In this document: one piece after another, positions 27,062 to 35,802 of the stretch
Layout: each line of letters starts with the position of its first letter
Position numbering within the stretch: position 1 is the first letter of the stretch
Assembly (NCBI GenBank): GCA_963762825.1
Contig: CAVXLZ010000001.1
Coordinates: forward strand, 868,001-932,000
Reading direction: 5' to 3'
DNA from: Miltoncostaea sp963762825
GTDB lineage: Bacteria > Actinomycetota > Thermoleophilia > Miltoncostaeales > Miltoncostaeaceae
DNA length: 64,000 nucleotides
Made by a program: the position numbers and the translations under genes
The notes under the pieces: model-generated
What the model saw: only the letters and a program-made list of their open reading frames with translations
Told to the model about the DNA's origin: nothing
The model's database searches: none

Positions 27062-27091
27062 GCGGGGGCGCCTGTCGGACGGCGCCCCCGC
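27062..27091. terminator. Strong hairpin between convergent ORF and hppA
   Basis: A perfect 11-bp inverted repeat (GCGGGGGCGCC / GGCGCCCCCGC) with an 8-nt loop lies 21 bp beyond the hppA stop. On the minus strand it is followed by TGTTTG. It should terminate hppA and, lacking a long T-run, may serve the plus-strand gene ending at 26999 too. Confidence 0.7.
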
Positions 27092-27112
27092 TCACCTCCT
27101 GCCCTCCCGGGA

Positions 27113-29197
27113 TCAGCTCAGGAAGGGCACCAGCAGGAGCGCCACGATGTTGGCGACCTTGATCATCGGGTTGATCGCGGGACCGGCGGTGTCCTTGTAG
27201 GGGTCTCCTACGGTGTCACCGGTGATCGACGCCTTGTGGGCGATCGACCCCTTACCACCGTGGTGGCCGTCCTCGATCATCTTCTTGGCGTTGTCCCACG
27301 CACCTCCGCCGGAGGTCATGGAGATCGCGACGAAGATGCCGGTCACGATGACCCCGAGCAGGAGTCCACCGAGCATCTCACGGCCGTTGTTGACGCCGAA
27401 GATGAACGCCGTGATGATCGGGAAGAGGATCGGAATCGCCGCCGGCAGCAGCATCTCGCGCTGCGCCGAGGCGGTCACGATGCGAACGCAGCGTGCGTAG
27501 TCGGGCTTGTCCGTGCCCTCCATGATCCCCGGCTTCTCGCGGAACTGGCGCCGGACCTCCTCGACCACCTGACCCCCGGCCTTGCCCACCGCCTCCATGG
27601 AGAAGGCTGCGAACAGGAACGGCATCATGCCGCCGATGAACAGCCCGATCACCACGAAGGGGTTCTCGAGGTTGAAGTTGACCGAGGCGGCCTGGTCGCC
27701 GATCGCCTCCCTCAGCTCCTCGACGTAGGACACGAACAGCACGACGGCGGCAAGCCCCGCCGAGCCGATGGCGTACCCCTTTGTGACGGCCTTCGTCGTG
27801 TTGCCGACGGCGTCGAGCGGATCGGTGATGTTGCGCACCGATTCCGGCATGTCGGCCATCTCGGCGATACCACCGGCGTTGTCGGTGATCGGGCCGAACG
27901 CGTCGAGCGCGACGACCACACCGGTCAGGGACAGCATGGCCATCACGGCCACGCCGATGCCGTAGTAGCCGCCCAGCTCGTAGCTCGCGGCGATGGCCCC
28001 GCCGATCACGACGATCGGAGCGGCGGTCGCCTTCAGCCCGACTGCGAGGCCGGCGATGATGTTGGTCGCGTCACCCGTCTCCGAGGCGGCCGCGATCTTC
28101 TTGACCGGCGGCCACATGGTGCCGGTGAAGTACTCAGTGATGCCGACGAGGATCACGGTGACGCCGATGCCGATCACCGCGCACCAGTAGTAGTCGGTCC
28201 ACGACCCGGCCCCGGGGATGACGTCGGACGCTCCGTCCATCATCCAGTAGGTCACCGGCAGGAAGCCGAGGATCGCGAGGATCGCCGAGACGCCGAGCCC
28301 CGTGTAGAGCGCGACGGTGACCGATCCGTTGTCCTTCACGCGCACGAACCACGTCCCGGCGATCGAAGCGATGATCGAGACGCCGCCCAGGGCGAGCGGG
28401 AAGATCAGGGCGTTGGAGAAGTTGGTGAGGAACAGGGATCCGAGGAACATGACGGCGACCGTCGTGACCGCGTATGTCTCGAAGAGGTCGGCGGCCATGC
28501 CCGCGCAGTCGCCGACGTTGTCGCCGACGTTGTCGGCGATCACGGCCGGGTTGCGCGGGTCGTCCTCCGGGATGCCCGCCTCCACCTTGCCGACGAGGTC
28601 GGCGCCGACGTCGGCTCCCTTGGTGAAGATGCCGCCGCCCAGACGGGCGAAGACGCTGATGAGGCTCGAGCCGAAGGCCAGTCCGACCAGCGGCTTCACA
28701 TCCTCGATGTCCTGGCCCAGGATCAGGAAGTAGCCGGCCACGGACAGCAGCCCGAGCCCGACCACCAGCAGTCCGGTCACGGACCCGCCCTTGAAGGCCA
28801 CGCCCAGCGCAGCGCCGAGGCCGCTCCTGCCCGCCTCGGCCGTGCGGACGTTCGTGCGCACCGAGACGTTCATTCCGATGAAGCCGGCGGCGGCGGACGC
28901 CGTCGCGCCGATCAGGAAGCCGATCGCGGCCGTCCAGCCCAGCAATGCCGAGTCGACGGCGGAGCCGAGGAGTCCGATGACCACGAACAGGACCGCGGCG
29001 ACGGCCGCGATGATCGTGTACTGGCGCTTCAGGTAGGCCTGGGCGCCCTCCTGCACGGCCGCGGCGATCTCCTGCATCTTCTCATCGCCGGCCGGCTTCT
29101 TGAGGAGGTAAAGCGTGAGGCCGATGCCGTACGCCACCGCAACGAAGCCGAGGACGACGGCGAGCCATACCGTGTTGTCCGACAGGAAGTCGGCCAA
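27113..29197 (-). CDS. hppA: Membrane H+-translocating pyrophosphatase, K+-independent type
   Basis: A 694-residue integral membrane protein with about 16 helices. Catalytic segments: GGGIFTKGADVGADLVGKVE, DDPRNPAVIADNVGDNVGD and the C-terminal GDTVGDPYKDTAGPAINP. The cation-specificity region reads GNTTKAVTKGYAIGSAG; lysine after NTT marks the K+-independent, H+-pumping subfamily. It hydrolyses pyrophosphate and pumps protons outward. The start is a TTG (29197) set by GGAGG six nucleotides upstream (29204-29208). It is monocistronic, with a strong hairpin after the stop. The 157-bp gap upstream holds nothing else recognised. Confidence 0.95.
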   Translation of the reverse strand: MADFLSDNTVWLAVVLGFVAVAYGIGLTLYLLKKPAGDEKMQEIAAAVQEGAQAYLKRQYTIIAAVAAVLFVVIGLLGSAVDSALLGWTAAIGFLIGATASAAAGFIGMNVSVRTNVRTAEAGRSGLGAALGVAFKGGSVTGLLVVGLGLLSVAGYFLILGQDIEDVKPLVGLAFGSSLISVFARLGGGIFTKGADVGADLVGKVEAGIPEDDPRNPAVIADNVGDNVGDCAGMAADLFETYAVTTVAVMFLGSLFLTNFSNALIFPLALGGVSIIASIAGTWFVRVKDNGSVTVALYTGLGVSAILAILGFLPVTYWMMDGASDVIPGAGSWTDYYWCAVIGIGVTVILVGITEYFTGTMWPPVKKIAAASETGDATNIIAGLAVGLKATAAPIVVIGGAIAASYELGGYYGIGVAVMAMLSLTGVVVALDAFGPITDNAGGIAEMADMPESVRNITDPLDAVGNTTKAVTKGYAIGSAGLAAVVLFVSYVEELREAIGDQAASVNFNLENPFVVIGLFIGGMMPFLFAAFSMEAVGKAGGQVVEEVRRQFREKPGIMEGTDKPDYARCVRIVTASAQREMLLPAAIPILFPIITAFIFGVNNGREMLGGLLLGVIVTGIFVAISMTSGGGAWDNAKKMIEDGHHGGKGSIAHKASITGDTVGDPYKDTAGPAINPMIKVANIVALLLVPFLS

Positions 29198-29354
29198 TTA
29201 ATCCCTCCGAGATCGGGTTCAGTCGAACGCGCCGATATGCCCGATCTGGGGCCAGCGCTCCGGGTTCCGTCGATCATCCGAGCTCGTGCGGATTCGGACG
29301 ACCACGGGCGGTTTTCTACCACACCGCGCGGACGTCCGGGGCGGGGTGCTCCCG

Positions 29355-29792
29355 CTACTCGCCCCCGCGAGGCGTGCCCGGGGGAACCCACAGACGGCTT
29401 GCCGCGTCGTTCGCGGGCGGGGGCGGGTCGGGCTCGGGCGACGGCGCCTCGGCCGGCTGCCCGGCCCGCTCCTCACTCGCGCGCGAGAACGCCATCTGAA
29501 GGACCGCCAACGGCTCCTTGAACGGCCTCACCTGAGCGGGGCCGAGCTCGCGCTCGGCCACACCGAGCAGAGCGCGGAGCGCCTCGATGGCCTGGCGGGC
29601 CTGGGCCAGGTCGCGCGCGTCGTTGCCGGTCGGGCCCATCCCGAGCCGCACGCCGGCCATGTCGATGAACGTCGCCATGCACTGCAGGAGCACGTCGCGC
29701 ACCGGGGTGCGTGCGAGGCGGTCGGCCAACATGGCCGCCATCTCCTCCTGGGTGGGCTCGGCCTGCCCCGGCTGATTCTGGGGATCGGTCAT
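29355..29792 (-). CDS. DUF1844-domain protein
   Basis: A 145-residue acidic, soluble protein. The central block (LLQCMATFIDMAGVRLGM, then DLAQARQAIEALRALLGV) is the DUF1844 helix pair found in many bacteria; the C-terminal 50 residues are Pro/Ala-rich and probably disordered (PSPEPDPPPPANDAASR). Function is unknown. The ATG overlaps the stop of the glutamate-cysteine-ligase-like gene (GCATGA), so the two are coupled. In the family the domain stands alone or is linked to translation and envelope genes; nothing here narrows that down. Confidence 0.75.
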   Translation of the reverse strand: MTDPQNQPGQAEPTQEEMAAMLADRLARTPVRDVLLQCMATFIDMAGVRLGMGPTGNDARDLAQARQAIEALRALLGVAERELGPAQVRPFKEPLAVLQMAFSRASEERAGQPAEAPSPEPDPPPPANDAASRLWVPPGTPRGGE

Positions 29793-30982
29793 GCGGTCAC
29801 CGCGAACATGCTCAAGACCTCCTGGGCCGAATGGCGTGTGCGCTCGACGATCTCGGCGTGCATGGCGCGCACGTCGCCCAGCTCGTCGAGCCGGGCGATC
29901 TGGCGCATCGCGCCGTTGCCCCCGGACAGCATCGTGGGGATCGTCGCGATGAACGGGGCGAGGCCGAGGGCCTCATGAACCGGGGCACTCCACTCGATGA
30001 GGGCCTCGATGGCGGCCGCTGTCGAGCGCTCCACACCACGATCGAGGTCGATGAGACGCCCCTCGAGGCCGTGGCGCTGCGCGCGCCAGATGTTCTCCTC
30101 GATCAGGCCGCGGGCGTGGACCGGCGGGGGCCTGCCGGCATCCAGATCGGCTGCGAAGGCGGCGATGCAGGCCAGCGCGAGCGCGCCGACGGCGAACGCG
30201 TGCGCCATCTCGGTCTGACCGTCGCAGATCCTGACCTCGACGGTGCCGAAGCTGTGATGCGGTCGAACGCTCCACCAGATCTGGGTGCTCTCGACGATCG
30301 AGCCGGTCGCCTCCAGCAGCTCGACGAAGCCGGAGTACTCATCCCAGTTCGCGTAGGCGTCGGGAACGCCGCAGCGGGGGAAGCTCTTGGTGAAGACCTG
30401 CGTGCGGGTGGAATGGAGCCGGGTCGGTCGGCCTCCGAAGACCGCGCTGTTCGCCGACAGGGCGAGGAGCTCCGGCAGGACGCTGCGCATCGCGGTCGAC
30501 ACCGCCACCGCCCGATCGGCGCCGCGCACGCCGGCGTGCAGGTGCATCGACCAGGTGTTGTTGGTCCAGGCGATGTACCCGAGCTCCTCCTCGACGCGCC
30601 GGTAGTGGGGAGTGTCGATGATCTGCTGCTCGGTCCAGGGGCTGAAGGGGTGGACCCCTGAGACCGCCAGCGACAGGCCGAGGCGGTCGGCGAGCGCGAT
30701 CGTCGCCAGGCGCCCCTCGACCAGCTCGCGCGCCGCGTCGGCGTAGGTGGCGTGACGCCCGGTGCGGAACTCGACCTCGCTCGCGATCAACTCGCCGGCG
30801 AGGCGCTCGCGCAGAGCGGGCTCCGCGGCGTCCATCATCTCCTCGAACCGGTTCGTCAGCGCGAGGGTCTCCGGATCGAGGAGCTGGTACTCCTCCTCGA
30901 TGCCGACCGTCAGGTCGGTGGAGCTCTCGAATCGTTCGCGGGACCCGGCCAGGATGCCGGGAAGGGCGTCGCGATCTGCCAT
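29789..30982 (-). CDS. Carboxylate-amine ligase, glutamate-cysteine ligase family 2 (YbdK type)
   Basis: A 397-residue GCS2-family ligase. Typical segments: TVGIEEEYQLLDPETLALT (active-site glutamates), ASEVEFRTGRHATYADA, SGVHPFSPW, NNTWSMHLHAGVRGADRAV, SANSAVFGGRPTRLHSTR, and FGTVEVRICDGQTEMAHA. Family members ligate glutamate or related acids to amines such as cysteine; the substrate here is not determined. I chose ATG 30982 because TATGCT (30991-30996) lies eight nucleotides upstream, making an upstream TTG at 31000 fall in the promoter. It is followed by the coupled DUF1844 gene. Confidence 0.83.
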   Translation of the reverse strand: MADRDALPGILAGSRERFESSTDLTVGIEEEYQLLDPETLALTNRFEEMMDAAEPALRERLAGELIASEVEFRTGRHATYADAARELVEGRLATIALADRLGLSLAVSGVHPFSPWTEQQIIDTPHYRRVEEELGYIAWTNNTWSMHLHAGVRGADRAVAVSTAMRSVLPELLALSANSAVFGGRPTRLHSTRTQVFTKSFPRCGVPDAYANWDEYSGFVELLEATGSIVESTQIWWSVRPHHSFGTVEVRICDGQTEMAHAFAVGALALACIAAFAADLDAGRPPPVHARGLIEENIWRAQRHGLEGRLIDLDRGVERSTAAAIEALIEWSAPVHEALGLAPFIATIPTMLSGGNGAMRQIARLDELGDVRAMHAEIVERTRHSAQEVLSMFAVTA

Positions 30983-30990
30983 CCGCGGCG

Positions 30991-30996
30991 AGCATA
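30991..30996 (-). promoter_or_regulatory. -10 hexamer of the ligase-DUF1844 operon
   Basis: TATGCT on the minus strand lies eight nucleotides before the chosen ATG, without a Shine-Dalgarno, consistent with a near-leaderless transcript. It also explains why an upstream TTG should not be used. Confidence 0.4.
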
Positions 30997-31035
30997 GCAA
31001 CGCACCCCCCGATCACGTCCGCACCCCTGCGGCTT

Positions 31036-31662
31036 TCAGCTCAGGTAGAAGTAGAGCGCGTAGAGCAGCTCGACGGCCGGGCTCGAGGTGTGGACCGTCA
31101 CATCGGACGGAACGGTCAGCAGGGCGTCCGAGTAGTTGAAGATGATCTTGACGCCGGCGGCGACCAGGTCGTCGGCGACCTCCTGGGCTGCGGATCCCGG
31201 GACCGCCAGAACGCCGACCATCACCCCGTCGCCCTCGGCCACCACGGACTGCAGCTCACGGTAGTGGCGAACCGGGATATCGCTGAGCATCGTCCCGACA
31301 CGGCTGGGATCGACGTCGAAGATCGCCGAGATCCGGAAGCCGTGGTCGGCGAAGACCCCCGAGGTGGCGATCGCCTGCCCGAGGTTGCCGGCGCCGAAGA
31401 GGGCGATGTTGTGCTGGCCCGAGGTCCGGAGGATCTTCCGGATCTGGTCGATCAGGGAATCGATGTCGTAGCCGACGCCGCGCTTGCCGAATTTCCCGAA
31501 GCCAGACAGGTCGCGACGGATCTGCGTCGGGTTCACGTTCGTGTACTCGGAGATGGCCTGGGAGGAGATGCTGGCCTTCCCCATCTTCTTGGCCTGGGTC
31601 AGCACCTGGAGATACCGCGACAACCGTGACGCGACGCCCAGGGTGAGGCGGTCTGAAGCCAT
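31036..31662 (-). CDS. rex: Redox-sensing repressor Rex
   Basis: A 208-residue Rex protein. The N-terminal winged helix includes SISSQAISEYTNVNPTQIRR and GKFGKRGVGYDID; the Rossmann domain has NIALFGAGNLGQAIA for NAD(H) and FDVDPSRVG; the C-terminus has the domain-swapped helix ELLYALYFYLS. Rex represses fermentation and respiration genes and leaves DNA when NADH rises. ATG 31662 is the normal family start. Candidate Rex half-sites lie just upstream, so autoregulation is likely. It is transcribed alone, away from the subtilase gene upstream. Confidence 0.94.
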   Translation of the reverse strand: MASDRLTLGVASRLSRYLQVLTQAKKMGKASISSQAISEYTNVNPTQIRRDLSGFGKFGKRGVGYDIDSLIDQIRKILRTSGQHNIALFGAGNLGQAIATSGVFADHGFRISAIFDVDPSRVGTMLSDIPVRHYRELQSVVAEGDGVMVGVLAVPGSAAQEVADDLVAAGVKIIFNYSDALLTVPSDVTVHTSSPAVELLYALYFYLS

Positions 31663-31685
31663 CGATCCGATCCCGTCGGGGGACT

Positions 31686-31747
31686 TTGTGACAACGTGCT
31701 CAAGTTACGCCCCCGGCGACTCCCGCCGCAAGTGCAGCGTGTCACAA
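31686..31747. promoter_or_regulatory. Candidate Rex operators upstream of rex
   Basis: Two imperfect Rex-type elements lie in the 116-bp gap before rex. The first, 31686-31703, begins with the perfect half-site TTGTGA and ends GCTCAA; the second, 31730-31747, ends with the perfect inverted half-site TCACAA. The Rex consensus is TTGTGA-N6-TCACAA, so each site has one good and one weak half. Autoregulation is common for Rex. Confidence 0.45.
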
Positions 31748-31778
31748 TCCCCGCGGGACCCGCGAAAAGCGCAAGTGC

Positions 31779-34292
31779 CTACTTGAGGGCGAAGGGCGTG
31801 CTCTCGCGACGTACCGCAGCCCCGTCCGGAGCGGTGGCGACGACGCGCAGACGGTACCTGCCGGCGGGCACCTCGAGACCCGATGCCAGGCGCCTGGCGA
31901 CGAGGAAGCGGTAGGTCCCCGCGGGCCAGGCCCCCCCCTGCTTGGCGCCGGAGACCGGCAGTGGCGGACCACCGCGCTGGGGCACGAGCCAGAGGCGTAC
32001 CGCGTGAACCCGGATACTCCTCACACGTCCCTCCACCCGGCCCAGGACCCCCAGCCGCACGCGCACCTCGGCAAGCCCGCCGGCGTTGCTCACCTCGGGC
32101 CGCCCGAGGGCATCGGGAGCGGCCGGCACCGGCCGCAGCGGCAGCACCGGCGCGCTTGCCACGAGGCTCCCGGCGGCGTCGCGGACCACCAGCCGACCGA
32201 CGGCTCCCGCCGGCAGGCGCAGGACGAGTCGGCGGACCGCGCGGGGGTCCAGCAGCACGTCGTCCGCGATGGTCTTCTCGGAGGCTCCGTCGGCCAAGGC
32301 GACGGTGTAGCGACCCGCATCTCCACCCCGGAGACTCAGGCCGATGCGAGCGCGCATGCCTCCGTTCCGGGTCTGCCCGGCGACGATCGCAGGCTCGATG
32401 CGCACGGCGCGCAGAACCGGTGCCGCGACCACCCCCGCGCCCTGGCGTTGGAGGGCGACCTCGGGGAGCGGCTGCGCCGACTGGATGACCATCGAGTGCA
32501 CCGCGCGCGGCCCGAGCGACGGCTGATCCACCCTCAGGCGCAGCGCGAGGGCGGCCACCTCCGCAGCGGCCGCGCTGGTACCCGTGAGGGGTGCGCTGGC
32601 CGGCCTCCCGTCGGAGGAGGGCCCCGGCCAGGCGGCCGTCACATCGACACCGGGGGCGACGACGTCGGGCTTCTGGCGGCCGTCGAGCGTCGGACCCCAG
32701 GATGAGAAGGACGCGACCTCGGGGGGGGCCTCCCGGGTCGGCCCCGGGGTCAGGGCCACCGTGAGGTCGGGATCGCTTCCAGTGAGGCCGACGAGAGCCG
32801 AGCCCTGGCGTGCCCCGAGGCCGAGCGTGGGCAGTGCGAGGCCCGAGTCGCCGGGGATGGCGGGAAAGGCCGCGTGGCCATCCTCGTCCCAGAGCGCAAC
32901 CGCCGCCGCTCCTGCATCGGCCGCCCGCGCGACCGTCTCCGCGATGGAACCGCCGCCGCGCGCGAGTACCACCAGCGCCCCGTCCACCCGCGAGGCGCCT
33001 TCCGACGAGCGGAAGGCCTCGGGGGTGCCTCCCGTGGAGATCCCGGCGTCGTCGTTCACGACGACCACCCGCAGCTCCGCGGCCGACGGCTCCGGGCCCA
33101 TGAGCGGAAGCGGGCCCAGGCGGGCCGAGGCGGGCCCGAGCCGGACGTCGAGCGCAGCAGTGCGGGGTCCGGCGGGCGCCGAGAGCGCTCCGGCGGCGAT
33201 GACCGTGCGCCCCGCGGCCGGACCACCCACCGAACCGGGCCGTGAGAACGTGGGGCCGTCGTTGCCGGCCGGGGCCACGACCGTGGCCCCGACCCGGTCG
33301 GCGGCCGCGAGGGCGGCCGCGACGGGATCGACGCCGCCCCCGGCGAAGCCCTCGGCCAACCCGAGCAGGATCACCTCGGCGCCGTCGTCGGTCGCACCGT
33401 CGCCATCGGGATCGACGGCGCGCTCCAGCGCCGCCAGGACGCGATCGGTGCGGGCCAGCGGGCGCAGGCGGCCCCCGATCGGCTCGGTCGCCACCACCCG
33501 ATACGCGAGGAGCCGTGGGAAGTCCGACGCCGCGAGGCCTTCGAGCGCCCTCGAGCGGAGCACCAGGCTCGCCATCTGGGTGCCATGAGCCTCCAGCCGG
33601 GGATCGGCTCCGGCGGCGGGGCGCGGATCGTCGTCGCCGTCGACCAGGTCGACGCCGCCGACGATCGGGAACGTCGGTCCCATGCCGCCGCCCAGCCACG
33701 GGTGAGAGACGTCCACGCCGGCGTCGATCAGGGCGATGTGCGCCGGCCCGCGCCCCGCGACCGGGGAGGGCCCTCCGGGCGGCGCGGGCGTGGCCGGCGG
33801 GGCGTCGGCGGCCTGCGCGGGGGCGAGGAAGGTCACCGGCACGATCGCTCTCACCTCGGGAAGTGCGGCGAGGGCCTCCATGCGGCCGGCCGGGAGCCTC
33901 ACGGCCACGGCGTTCAGAAGCATCCGGTAGCGGAAGGTGATCGTGACGCCCAGGCTGGTGAGCGTCGTCTCGAGCGCGCGCTGGCGCGTGGCGATGGCGC
34001 CGGCGGCGGCCGCCCGGCTCGCCTCGTCGGCCGCCGAGGCGGGGGGTCCGGCCAGGAGCAGGATCGCCGACTCGGTGTCGCCGGGGGTCGGGAGCAACGG
34101 GGCCCGATGAGCCTCGAGGGAGTCTCGCCAGGCCGCGGACGCATCGAGCCCCGCCGAGCGGACCGAGAGCGGGTCCGGGCCGCCGACACCCGCACTGAGG
34201 GCCACGGGGGCGATGGGGGCCCCGAGAGCGCTCGGCGCGATCAGCGCCGATGCCCCGGCGAAGGCCAGCAGAGCGCGCGGCAGGGGCCTCAT
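31779..34292 (-). CDS. Secreted subtilisin-like serine protease (S8) with PA-type insert
   Basis: An 837-residue exported subtilase. Signal peptide ALLAFAGASALIAPSALGA, then an inhibitor-I9-like propeptide (about 75-150). Catalytic residues: Asp in HIALIDAGVDVSHPWL (DAG instead of the usual DSG/DTG), His in EAHGTQMASLV, oxyanion Asn in VVAPAGNDGP and Ser in PLTGTSAAAAEVAAL. Between the Asn and Ser lies a PA-like insert (GGSIAETVARAADAGAAAVA). The C-terminal 250 residues are beta-rich with no visible membrane anchor or sorting signal. The ATG overlaps the tsaD stop, an odd operon partner for a secreted protease. Confidence 0.85.
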   Translation of the reverse strand: MRPLPRALLAFAGASALIAPSALGAPIAPVALSAGVGGPDPLSVRSAGLDASAAWRDSLEAHRAPLLPTPGDTESAILLLAGPPASAADEASRAAAAGAIATRQRALETTLTSLGVTITFRYRMLLNAVAVRLPAGRMEALAALPEVRAIVPVTFLAPAQAADAPPATPAPPGGPSPVAGRGPAHIALIDAGVDVSHPWLGGGMGPTFPIVGGVDLVDGDDDPRPAAGADPRLEAHGTQMASLVLRSRALEGLAASDFPRLLAYRVVATEPIGGRLRPLARTDRVLAALERAVDPDGDGATDDGAEVILLGLAEGFAGGGVDPVAAALAAADRVGATVVAPAGNDGPTFSRPGSVGGPAAGRTVIAAGALSAPAGPRTAALDVRLGPASARLGPLPLMGPEPSAAELRVVVVNDDAGISTGGTPEAFRSSEGASRVDGALVVLARGGGSIAETVARAADAGAAAVALWDEDGHAAFPAIPGDSGLALPTLGLGARQGSALVGLTGSDPDLTVALTPGPTREAPPEVASFSSWGPTLDGRQKPDVVAPGVDVTAAWPGPSSDGRPASAPLTGTSAAAAEVAALALRLRVDQPSLGPRAVHSMVIQSAQPLPEVALQRQGAGVVAAPVLRAVRIEPAIVAGQTRNGGMRARIGLSLRGGDAGRYTVALADGASEKTIADDVLLDPRAVRRLVLRLPAGAVGRLVVRDAAGSLVASAPVLPLRPVPAAPDALGRPEVSNAGGLAEVRVRLGVLGRVEGRVRSIRVHAVRLWLVPQRGGPPLPVSGAKQGGAWPAGTYRFLVARRLASGLEVPAGRYRLRVVATAPDGAAVRRESTPFALK

Positions 34293-35311
34293 GCGGCGAT
34301 GCCGCCCGGCGGTGCCGATGCCACCGCATCCATGCCGAGGTAGTCCGGCCAGGGGATGGCGTCGGTGAACTGGGCTGCGGCGCCGATCATGGCCGCGTTG
34401 TCGGTGCAGAGCGATCGATCCGGCACGGCCACCCGCAGGCCGGCGCGCGCGGCCCCCTCGGCCACCAGCTCGCGCAGCCGCCCGTTGGCGGCCACACCTC
34501 CGCCGAGGGCCACGGCCGGCACCCCCTCCTCGCAGGCCGCCGCGATGAGGCGATCGGCCAGCGGCCGTACGACGGCCTCCTGATAGGAGGCCGCCAGATC
34601 GGCCCGCACCGGCTCATCGAGCGGTTCGCCCATGTCGCGCACGGCGTAGAGGAGGGAGGTCTTGACACCGGCGAACGAGAAGTCGCGCATGCCCGTGCCG
34701 CGCAGGCCCACCGGGAAGTCGTGGGCGGTCCGCGATCCCTGGGATGCGAGGCGCTCGAGGGCCGGGCCGCCCGGGTAGCCGAGACCGAGCAGGCGCGCGC
34801 CTTTGTCGATCGCCTCGCCGGCGGCGTCGTCGATGGTCTGGCCGAGAGCGACCGGGGCGCGAAGGTCCGTCACCAGATCGAGACGTGTGTGACCACCCGA
34901 GGCGATCAGGCTGACGAAGGGCGGGTCGAGCGCCACGGGGTCGAGCCAGGAGGCGGCGATGTGCCCGTGGAGGTGGTCCACCAGGATGAGCGGCGCCCCC
35001 GTCGCGTAGGCGAGCGCCTTCGCCGTGGCAACCCCGATGAGGAGTGCCCCGATCAGCCCGGGGCGCTGGGTGACGGCGATCGCCGACACGCCCTGGAGCG
35101 GGAGGCCGGCCTCGCGGAGGGCGGCGTCGACGACGGCGTTGACCGTCCCGAGGTGGTGGCGGGCCGCCACCTCGGGCACGACGCCGCCGTAGGGCGCGTG
35201 CAGGTCCGCCTGCGATGCGACCACGCTCGAGCGGATGACACGGCCCTCGACCACGGCCGCCGCCGTCTCGTCGCACGAGGTCTCGATGGCGAGGATCGGG
35301 CCGTTGGTCAT
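34289..35311 (-). CDS. tsaD: tRNA N6-adenosine threonylcarbamoyltransferase
   Basis: A 340-residue TsaD/Kae1/Qri7 protein of the ASKHA fold. Motifs: ILAIETSCDETAAAVVEG, VPEVAARHHLGTV (metal-binding HxxxH), VDHLHGHIAASW, SLIASGGHTRL, IDDAAGEAIDKGARLLGLGY, FSFAGVKTSLLYAV, and ALGGGVAANGRLRE. With TsaB and TsaE it transfers the threonylcarbamoyl group to A37 of ANN-decoding tRNAs (t6A). ATG overlaps the rimI stop. The tsaE-tsaB-rimI-tsaD order is a common bacterial operon; tsaC is not in this window. Confidence 0.95.
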   Translation of the reverse strand: MTNGPILAIETSCDETAAAVVEGRVIRSSVVASQADLHAPYGGVVPEVAARHHLGTVNAVVDAALREAGLPLQGVSAIAVTQRPGLIGALLIGVATAKALAYATGAPLILVDHLHGHIAASWLDPVALDPPFVSLIASGGHTRLDLVTDLRAPVALGQTIDDAAGEAIDKGARLLGLGYPGGPALERLASQGSRTAHDFPVGLRGTGMRDFSFAGVKTSLLYAVRDMGEPLDEPVRADLAASYQEAVVRPLADRLIAAACEEGVPAVALGGGVAANGRLRELVAEGAARAGLRVAVPDRSLCTDNAAMIGAAAQFTDAIPWPDYLGMDAVASAPPGGIAA

Positions 35312-35802
35312 CCTGAGTGCAGATCCTCTGGACCGCCGCCGCGCCACATGATGATCGCGTCCTCGCCGTTGTCCGAGTAGTAGCCCGGCCGGGTGCCGTG
35401 CTCCATGAATCCCTTGCGACGATAGAGGTGTATCGCGGTCGTGTTCGACACACGAACCTCGAGGGTGAAACCGAGATGGGCTTTGCCCGAGGCCCGATCG
35501 AACAACTCCTCCAGCAGGGAGCCCCCGATCCCCTGGCCACGCTGGGCCTCCCTCACGCAGACGTTGAGCACATGCCACACGTCCGCATAGCGCGAGACCA
35601 TCATGAAGCCGAGGACGTCTCCGCCGCGGTCGGCGACCAGATCGATCGTGCCCGGCCGCCCCAGCTCCGATTGGAACATGGCGCGCGTCCACGGGGTGGG
35701 CGAGCTGGCCGCCTCGATGGCCGTGACCTGCGGGAGATCGCCGTTTCGCATCTGGCGGATCTTCACCTTGGGCTGGGGTGGAGCCGTTCTGCGCCGGCTC
35801 AT
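35308..35802 (-). CDS. rimI: Ribosomal-protein-alanine N-acetyltransferase family protein
   Basis: A 164-residue GNAT protein in the t6A operon, where rimI usually resides. After a basic N-terminal tail (SRRRTAPPQPKVKIRQM) it shows LPQVTAIEAASSPTPWT, the acetyl-CoA loop VREAQRGQGIGGSLLEELFD, and the RimI-type LEVRVSNTTAIHLYRRKGF with YYSDNGEDAIIM at the end. It probably acetylates the N-terminus of ribosomal protein S18 or TsaD. ATG (ATGAGC) overlaps the tsaB stop. The 16-residue N-terminal extension is unusual but short. Confidence 0.9.
   Translation of the reverse strand: MSRRRTAPPQPKVKIRQMRNGDLPQVTAIEAASSPTPWTRAMFQSELGRPGTIDLVADRGGDVLGFMMVSRYADVWHVLNVCVREAQRGQGIGGSLLEELFDRASGKAHLGFTLEVRVSNTTAIHLYRRKGFMEHGTRPGYYSDNGEDAIIMWRGGGPEDLHSG

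Noticed and set aside
26666..29521. A 951-codon open frame on the plus strand opposite the pyrophosphatase gene
   Set aside because: It is antisense to an unambiguous membrane pyrophosphatase, is rich in His/Asp/Arg/Gly with no domain texture, and is an expected by-product of very high GC content.
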